Assembly (NCBI GenBank): GCA_947165675.1
Contig: CAMVBJ010000013.1
Coordinates: 1 to 64,000, forward strand
Source: an uncultured Prevotellaceae bacterium
GTDB taxonomy: Bacteria > Bacteroidota > Bacteroidia > Bacteroidales > Muribaculaceae
Direction: 5' to 3'
Length of the DNA stretch: 64,000 bases
In this document: in pieces, positions 59,432 through 64,000 of the stretch
Layout: every line of letters starts with the position of its first letter
Position numbering within the stretch: the first letter of the stretch is position 1
Notes under the pieces: generated by a model
Seen by the model: only the letters and a program-made list of their open reading frames with translations
The model's database searches: none
Told to the model about the DNA's origin: nothing
Position numbers and translations under genes: made by a program

Positions 59432-62400
59432 TCAGGGTTGAATGGCCAGACGCAGGCCTGTGTCTTTAGCCGCCACTGTTGGGCTGTCGTAAGTTCGGCC
59501 TCCGCATCTGAACCAATTATTGTTATTGGCACGGTTATAGGCCGAGCTACGGCAAACCTTGCCCTCTCCAGTGAGGGGACCTTGAGGGTCAACCTGAGCC
59601 ACGCTGGTGTAAGCGCCCCAGTTGTCCATACACCACTCAAACACATTACCGCTCATGTCATATAGGCCCAACTCATTGGCAGCCAAGGTAGCTACGAGAT
59701 GGGTAGAGCCGTCGGAATTGCCTGAATACCATGCCACTGCACCCAAGGAATTGCTACCGGAATAGACATATCCCTGGCTCTTATTGCCACCACGTGCTGC
59801 AAATTCCCATTGAGCCTCGGTGGGCAGGCTAAATCTTTCTTCATACATGGCATTCAACTTGGCAACAAACTCCTGGCAATCGTACCAGCTCATATTCTCG
59901 ACAGGCAGGCCTCCGTCACCCTGATGATTGCTCGGGTTGCTGCCCATCACCATGGTCCACAATGCCTGAGTCACCTCGGTCTCGCCGATGTGATAGTCCG
60001 ACAAGGTCACCTGATGGACGGGGGTAGCCTGGGCGTCTCCTTCAAGACCCATCATGAACGTGCCGCCATCCACCTTGATCATGTTGAAGTGGTAGTTATT
60101 GATGACGAACTCACGGCGGGCTGGACCGCTGGCTGTAGAACCACCGCCACCGGTGCCACTCAGCAACTGGTCGATCAGGGCCGTCACGTCGCTGATAGAA
60201 ACGTTGCTGTCACCATTGACGTCGGCAGCAGGATTGTCAATCGCGCCACCGCTCAGCAGCAGGTCGATCAAGGCCGTCACGTCGCTGATGGACACATTGC
60301 CATCGCCATTGACGTCGCCAGCGGTCACCAGCCCGACGTCTTGCTTGCTGACGATGGTGTTGAATCGGCCCCAATTAACATTGTTGTAATAGGCATCGTA
60401 GGAGGCGAAGGGGACCCTCAACACGGCATTCTGATAGGCTTCAGCCGCAAAGGTCGTGTTGCTGCCTGACTCAGTGAGCGTCGGGGGCACCTCGGCCAGA
60501 CAGGTCACTTCGGTAATATTCGGGCAATAAACGAAGCTGGTCGAGCCGATGGAAGTCACGTTCTTGCCGATCACGACCCTGGTCATCTCTGTGCAGTTGC
60601 GGAAGGCCATAGAGCCGACTGTCGTTACTGAATTGGGGATAACCGCTTCGCGCAGGTTCAAACACAGCCAGAAGGCGTTGTTCTTGATTGTCGTCACCGA
60701 ATTGGGAATGACCACCTCGGTCAGCCCCTCACAATAGTGGAAAGCATAAGAGCCAATCGTCCTTATGGTGTTGGGCATCGAAATCGATGTCAAGCCCTTA
60801 CACATCCTGAACGCATTGTTGCCAATGGCGGTGACAGTATAGGTCACGCCATTGTGGGTCACCCTCTCAGGGATAACCACTTCGCCCTCGTAGCTGTCAT
60901 TATCATTGCCGTTGTAATCGGTTCGGCTGATCACCTCGACCGTGTTCTGGCTGGTGATTCTATAATAGATGCCATCAACCTCGAAGTCATAAGCTATCTC
61001 ATAGACTGTGCTGAAGTTGCTCCAGTCATAAGCTGCCTGATAAGCGCTCTTGCAACCACGGGGAACATAGAGAGGTGCACTGGTGTAGGTCTCATTGTTG
61101 AACACATTGTATCCACTCCAGGAATTAAGCTGTCCAGTCTTGTTAACCTCTTGATAGACATAGGGAGGCGTTGTTGCCAGGCAGGTCACCGTTTGGATCG
61201 GGGAGGTGCCGGTGGTGGTGGCAAATGCTCCCAGCCCGACTTCAGTCACGGTGCTGGGAATGACAACGTTGGTCAAGCCCGAATTCTTGAAGGCATTATA
61301 GCCGATATAGGACACACCCTCGGGAATGTTGATTTGGGTCAAGCCCGTACAACCCTCGAACGACGATAGACCAATATAAGTGTAAGTGTCAGGGATGGTC
61401 ACTTTCTTCAGGTTGGTGCAGCCATAGAAGGCACCATAGATACCATTGACCGTATAAGTCTTGTTGTTAAAGGTCGTGCTGGTGGGCAAGCTAATAGTGG
61501 AGCCAAGACCGCCATAGGTGTATACGGGAGCATCAACATGGGTACCAGCGTGGGTAATTTGGGCGGTGTTGGTGCCTGTCACTATATAATAGTAAGGATA
61601 GGAGTAAAATTCCCATCGTTGGTATTTGGAAAATTTCTTCCAATGGTCCTTACTATTATAAGCGTCTTTACTCGAGTATGGGATATAAAGCTGTGCATTT
61701 GACTCAATGGGTCTGTACTCGTAATAGTCAACACCGCTCTCGTTTTCACCGAAGGTGTTATCCCTAACAGTGGGTGGGTATTTTGCCATACAAGTGATCT
61801 TACCACTGCGATCGCTAGCACCTAAAGCCGTACAGCCTGCGAAAGCGTAGTTATTAATCGTTGAAGTGTTACAACGGATGTCCGTACCAATTTCCACCGT
61901 TTTCAATTGGGCGCAGTTGTAAAACGCGTAGTCACCGATATAAGATACCGAGTTAGGGAGTTTTATTGAAACCAGACTCCTACACCCGTCAAATGTGTGC
62001 TGCTCAACACAGGTTAAAGTACTCGTGTTGAGCGTTACATAATACAGATTGGTGCAATTCTTAAATGCTGAAGCATAAATGTTAGCTACATTGCTTGGAA
62101 TAGTGATTGATGTCAATCGAGAGCAGCCTTCAAATGCCGAGGTGCCGATGTCGTGGATGCTATTTGGCAGAGTGACGCTACTCAATTCAATACAATCATA
62201 GAAGGCTTTCTCACCAATCATGACGACGTCATAGGTCGTACCATTGTAGGTCACTGTACTGGGGATAGTCACACTGCCAGTGTAGTAGCCGTAACCGTTA
62301 GCATGTGTCACACTCACGGTTCTTTCGCTCTGCACAAGGTAGTTGTACCAGATACCATTAACCACAAAGTCGTAGGCACCAGCTGTCGCCGCTGTTCCTA

Positions 62401-62446
62401 ACAACAGCAAGAGCAGGATGGCTGTTTTTAGATAATAGTTTTTCAT
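59432..62446 (-). CDS. Surface protein: BspA-type LRRs, dockerin-like repeats, FGE-sulfatase domain
   Basis: 1004 aa. Signal peptide (ILLLLLLGTAATAGA). BspA-type LRR_5 repeats occur in blocks across about 45-690 (for example VTLPNSIHDIGTSAFEGCSRLTSI). Two calcium-loop repeats of dockerin type lie at about 707-765 (GDVNGDGNVSISDVTALIDLL and ADVNGDSNVSISDVTALIDQL). The C-terminal 225 residues are an FGE-sulfatase/SUMF1-like domain (MIKVDGGTFMMG, ETEVTQALWTMVMG, LPTEAQWEFAARGG, MSGNVFEWCMDNW, TGLRLAIQP). It is probably surface-exposed. Whether the FGE-like domain is catalytic or a binding module cannot be told. Confidence 0.88.
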   Translation of the reverse strand: MKNYYLKTAILLLLLLGTAATAGAYDFVVNGIWYNYLVQSERTVSVTHANGYGYYTGSVTIPSTVTYNGTTYDVVMIGEKAFYDCIELSSVTLPNSIHDIGTSAFEGCSRLTSITIPSNVANIYASAFKNCTNLYYVTLNTSTLTCVEQHTFDGCRSLVSIKLPNSVSYIGDYAFYNCAQLKTVEIGTDIRCNTSTINNYAFAGCTALGASDRSGKITCMAKYPPTVRDNTFGENESGVDYYEYRPIESNAQLYIPYSSKDAYNSKDHWKKFSKYQRWEFYSYPYYYIVTGTNTAQITHAGTHVDAPVYTYGGLGSTISLPTSTTFNNKTYTVNGIYGAFYGCTNLKKVTIPDTYTYIGLSSFEGCTGLTQINIPEGVSYIGYNAFKNSGLTNVVIPSTVTEVGLGAFATTTGTSPIQTVTCLATTPPYVYQEVNKTGQLNSWSGYNVFNNETYTSAPLYVPRGCKSAYQAAYDWSNFSTVYEIAYDFEVDGIYYRITSQNTVEVISRTDYNGNDNDSYEGEVVIPERVTHNGVTYTVTAIGNNAFRMCKGLTSISMPNTIRTIGSYAFHYCEGLTEVVIPNSVTTIKNNAFWLCLNLREAVIPNSVTTVGSMAFRNCTEMTRVVIGKNVTSIGSTSFVYCPNITEVTCLAEVPPTLTESGSNTTFAAEAYQNAVLRVPFASYDAYYNNVNWGRFNTIVSKQDVGLVTAGDVNGDGNVSISDVTALIDLLLSGGAIDNPAADVNGDSNVSISDVTALIDQLLSGTGGGGSTASGPARREFVINNYHFNMIKVDGGTFMMGLEGDAQATPVHQVTLSDYHIGETEVTQALWTMVMGSNPSNHQGDGGLPVENMSWYDCQEFVAKLNAMYEERFSLPTEAQWEFAARGGNKSQGYVYSGSNSLGAVAWYSGNSDGSTHLVATLAANELGLYDMSGNVFEWCMDNWGAYTSVAQVDPQGPLTGEGKVCRSSAYNRANNNNWFRCGGRTYDSPTVAAKDTGLRLAIQP

Positions 62447-62505
62447 AATAGTTATTTGCGCCTCCTAAGTCCCCCGAATTTGGCATTTATGAGGTATAAA
62501 AGAAA

Positions 62506-62585
62506 GCGTAGGGACTTTGTCTGCCTGTTCACTATAACTGAGGCATCGCCAAACGCCGTTGCACCGTGAACAGTCCACCCCACGC
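62506..62585 (-). other. Candidate structured RNA leader of the LRR gene
   Basis: Within the roughly 470-bp gap upstream of the LRR gene, CTGTTCAC (62525-62532) pairs perfectly with GTGAACAG (62566-62573). GGACT (62512-62516) pairs with AGTCC (62572-62576, competing by 2 nt), and GCGT (62506-62509) with ACGC (62582-62585). A small GGC/GCC stem lies inside. An AGGAGG (62466-62461) precedes the start codon. No gene was seen in the gap. Confidence 0.45.
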
Positions 62586-62754
62586 TTGACATATGGATAT
62601 GCCATCCCCTTCATTCGGAGGTGGCCTCCACAATACAAGCTACAGAGCGTTTGAACAGTTCTTGACCGGTGCGAAAAATTTGGCGAAATTTCAGTTATAG
62701 GTCAAAAACAAAACGCTTTCGTCTTGTTGAAAATATGTAATATGTGTCATGGCC

Positions 62755-62917
62755 ATCAGGGCACCCCCCCTCAGCCTACACGCAACAAAATTACTAAAAA
62801 TAATGAACTCAACCAAGGATTATCGAAAAAAAATGCACCAACACATCGAGAATTCCATAAAAAAGAATCGCCCCATGGAGCGATTCTTTTCTATCAATTA
62901 AGCCCAAAACAGTTGGT
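62755..62917. other. Non-coding gap holding a terminator
   Basis: Apart from the terminator at 62861-62890, nothing recognisable. A short plus-strand frame here (from 62724) looks non-coding. Confidence 0.4.
62861..62890 (-). terminator. Terminator of the adhesin-E-like gene
   Basis: Stem AAAAGAATCGC/GCGATTCTTTT, 8-nt loop, followed by Ts on the minus strand. Starts 28 bp after the stop codon. Confidence 0.85.
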
Positions 62918-63367
62918 TTATTCTGGGTTGGTCTTGATTTCGTAGATGACCTTGGCGGCCTCGGCTACGGTCTCGATGGGCGAACCAGCGGGGATAATGC
63001 TCTCGGTGTTAGCCATGTCGGGATTAGCATACTGGTCGATGATGTTGCCCTGCTCGTCATAGACCGACACTTGAACGATATTGAAATTGTTCCATTCGTC
63101 AGTGAACTTATACAGGGTCAACTTATAGGCTACCGTCTTGTCATAACCACGGTCACGGGTGTAGTATGCCCGCGACTCGGGCAAGTCAAATGAGTTGCGC
63201 ACCCACACCAGGTAGCTCTTGCCATTGTCAGTTGTGGAAATATCAGGATTGACCGCAAGGGTCTCGCCACCATCCGACAGCACGTCGAACCAGTCGGTAG
63301 CATGAGCCGCGGGAGCAGCAACCATCAGCGCTACAAGCGCCACAAGTGTCATCAAAAACTTTTTCAT
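62918..63367 (-). CDS. Exported protein resembling surface-adhesin E
   Basis: 149 aa from the ATG at 63367. Signal peptide MKKFLMTLVALVALMVAAPAAHA. The mature part is beta-rich: NGKSYLVWVRNSFDLPE, KLTLYKFTDEWNNFNIVQVSVYDEQGNIIDQY, then ESIIPAGSPIETVAEAAKVIYEI. The layout resembles the adhesin-E fold (variable strands, YDxxG, then an IxPxSxxE motif). Binding target unknown. The last 50 codons are duplicated at 58755. Confidence 0.7.
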   Translation of the reverse strand: MKKFLMTLVALVALMVAAPAAHATDWFDVLSDGGETLAVNPDISTTDNGKSYLVWVRNSFDLPESRAYYTRDRGYDKTVAYKLTLYKFTDEWNNFNIVQVSVYDEQGNIIDQYANPDMANTESIIPAGSPIETVAEAAKVIYEIKTNPE

Positions 63368-63397
63368 TTTATTGTCATTTGAATTGATTAGTTGGGG

Positions 63398-63405
63398 CAA
63401 AGGTA
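63398..63405 (-). promoter_or_regulatory. -7 element for the adhesin-E-like gene
   Basis: Minus-strand TACCTTTG, 30 bp before the ATG. Confidence 0.5.
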
Positions 63406-63530
63406 TAAAATAACATTTGGTTTTCATAAGAAATCAACAACTTTTAAGGTCTTTTATCATCCACAATGATTCATAGCTGGCCTCTACTATACCGTTTTCG
63501 ATAAAAAAATTGGAAAAAATGTCTAAAAAA

Positions 63531-63562
63531 TTTGCACAGTTCACCATTGCACTTTACCTTTG
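63531..63562 (+). promoter_or_regulatory. Consensus promoter of a short transcript
   Basis: TTTG at 63531-63534, 20 bp, TACCTTTG at 63555-63562. A terminator-like hairpin follows only 33 bp later. Confidence 0.7.
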
Positions 63563-63565
63563 CAG

Positions 63566-63626
63566 CAATATGATACTTTTTTCCTAGCAAGGCAGCTTCG
63601 TCGTGAGACGAGGCGCTTTTGTTTTA
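63566..63626 (+). ncRNA. Candidate ~60-nt RNA with a five-codon frame and terminator
   Basis: Begins after a consensus promoter and ends at GCTTCGTC/GACGAGGC (63595-63614, GTGA loop) plus a T-rich tail. In between, ATG ATA CTT TTT TCC TAG (63570-63587) could encode MILFS. Neither neighbour needs a terminator here: one gene starts leftward at 63367 and the other rightward at 63756. The hairpin therefore most likely ends this transcript. Confidence 0.5.
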
Positions 63627-63657
63627 TACGCATTTTATCAGGAAAAATCACCTAAAA

Positions 63658-63689
63658 TTTGGGTAGTTGTGGAAAATGAAGTAACTTTG
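63658..63689 (+). promoter_or_regulatory. Promoter of the phosphoglucomutase gene
   Basis: TTTG at 63658-63661, 20 bp, TAACTTTG at 63682-63689; ATG at 63756. Confidence 0.7.
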
Positions 63690-63755
63690 GCAGTTTAATA
63701 GATAAAAATGAGATATAGATCAACAAAATAACAACCTAATAAACCGAATCAAGTT

Positions 63756-64000
63756 ATGTTTGACGAGAAATTATTACAGGAAGTAACCGCTAAGGCCCAG
63801 ACGTGGCTCAGTGACAGTTATGACGAGCAAACGCGTGCCGAGGTCCAAGCCATGCTTGACAACGATGACAAGACCGAACTCGTGGAATCGTTCTACAAGA
63901 TTCTTGAGTTTGGCACTGGTGGTCTGCGTGGTATCATGGGCGCCGGCTGCAACCGCATGAACATTTATACCGTGGGCAGCGCGACCCAGGGTCTGGCGAA
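63756..64000 (+). CDS. Phospho-sugar mutase (phosphoglucomutase/phosphomannomutase), N-terminal part
   Basis: 81 residues before the window ends. [18 protein letters not shown], then [33 protein letters not shown], is the N-terminal signature of the alpha-D-phosphohexomutase family. The catalytic serine loop lies beyond the edge. It interconverts hexose-1- and hexose-6-phosphates, which would feed the glycogen and nucleotide-sugar genes in this window. Confidence 0.9.
   Translation, partial: MFDEKLLQEVTAKAQTWLSDSYDEQTRAEVQAMLDNDDKTELVESFYKILEFGTGGLRGIMGAGCNRMNIYTVGSATQGLA

Overview
The window looks like chromosomal DNA from a gut or rumen Bacteroidales bacterium, probably Muribaculaceae or a Prevotella-like relative. 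The evidence is as follows. Promoters fit the Bacteroidota pattern TTTG-N19/20-TAnnTTTG. There is an RprXY-type two-component pair. Several families are typical of the phylum (DUF349, DUF3667, DUF4924, TlpA with DUF4369, OMP_b-brl barrels, BspA-type LRR, fused GH3/beta-lactamase). Lipoboxes end in SC or TC. Base composition looks near 50% GC by eye, with clearly AT-rich accessory islands. I see no rRNA, tRNA or CRISPR array.

Layout. 1-5 kb: the end of an EF-G gene, RprX/RprY, a PlsC-type acyltransferase, then minus-strand genes (zinc ribbon-PNPOx fusion, CAT-like acyltransferase, two small exported proteins, a GNAT). 6.6-10.7 kb: an outer-membrane TonB-type barrel and a LiaF-like protein divergent from a membrane-anchored LytTR regulator. 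10.8-17.9 kb: a CpsB/YwqE phosphatase, TrkA-TrkH potassium uptake, ribosomal protein L31 type B, two membrane proteins and a lipid kinase. 17.9-22.7 kb: a glycogen trio (debranching enzyme, GT4 synthase, GH57). 22.9-28.5 kb: an exported nucleotidase, a NagZ-like GH3 fused to a beta-lactamase-fold domain, and a TlpA lipoprotein.

28.5-31 kb holds a 2.4-kb AT-rich island (Fic protein plus CPBP protease). It is bracketed by a 73-bp duplication of the ppdK 3' end and its terminator, and its promoter carries two copies of one palindromic operator. ppdK follows. 34-43 kb has a lipoprotein cyclophilin, a DUF349 protein, an undecaprenyl-phosphate sugar transferase, RecQ, an NSS transporter and VanZ. 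43.4 kb encodes an XRE-DNA methyltransferase fusion under a large inverted-repeat operator. 44.6-52 kb has ABC-F, GNAT, an exported protein, a Crp-like regulator, DUF4924, RfbD and RF3.

52-54.3 kb encodes an AmgK-like sugar kinase fused to a RapZ C-terminal domain, overlapping a MurU-like uridylyltransferase. With the NagZ-like GH3 this points to peptidoglycan-sugar recycling. 55-56.7 kb is an ECF sigma factor overlapping a protein that joins an anti-sigma-like cytoplasmic end to an outer-membrane barrel. 57.3-58.6 kb is a serpin lipoprotein. 58.6-63.4 kb is a rearranged accessory region: a 50-bp perfect palindrome, a 150-bp duplicated gene tail, a MITE-like element, a large LRR-dockerin-FGE surface protein with a structured leader, and an adhesin-E-like exported protein. 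The window ends with a candidate ~60-nt transcript and the start of a phosphoglucomutase.

The leads that look least described are the Fic/CPBP island with its paired operators, the AmgK-RapZ fusion, the sigma/anti-sigma-barrel pair, the short transcript at 63.57 kb, and a family of 7-bp-period arrays that sit directly before or after genes. All family calls are from reading translations; no database search was run.
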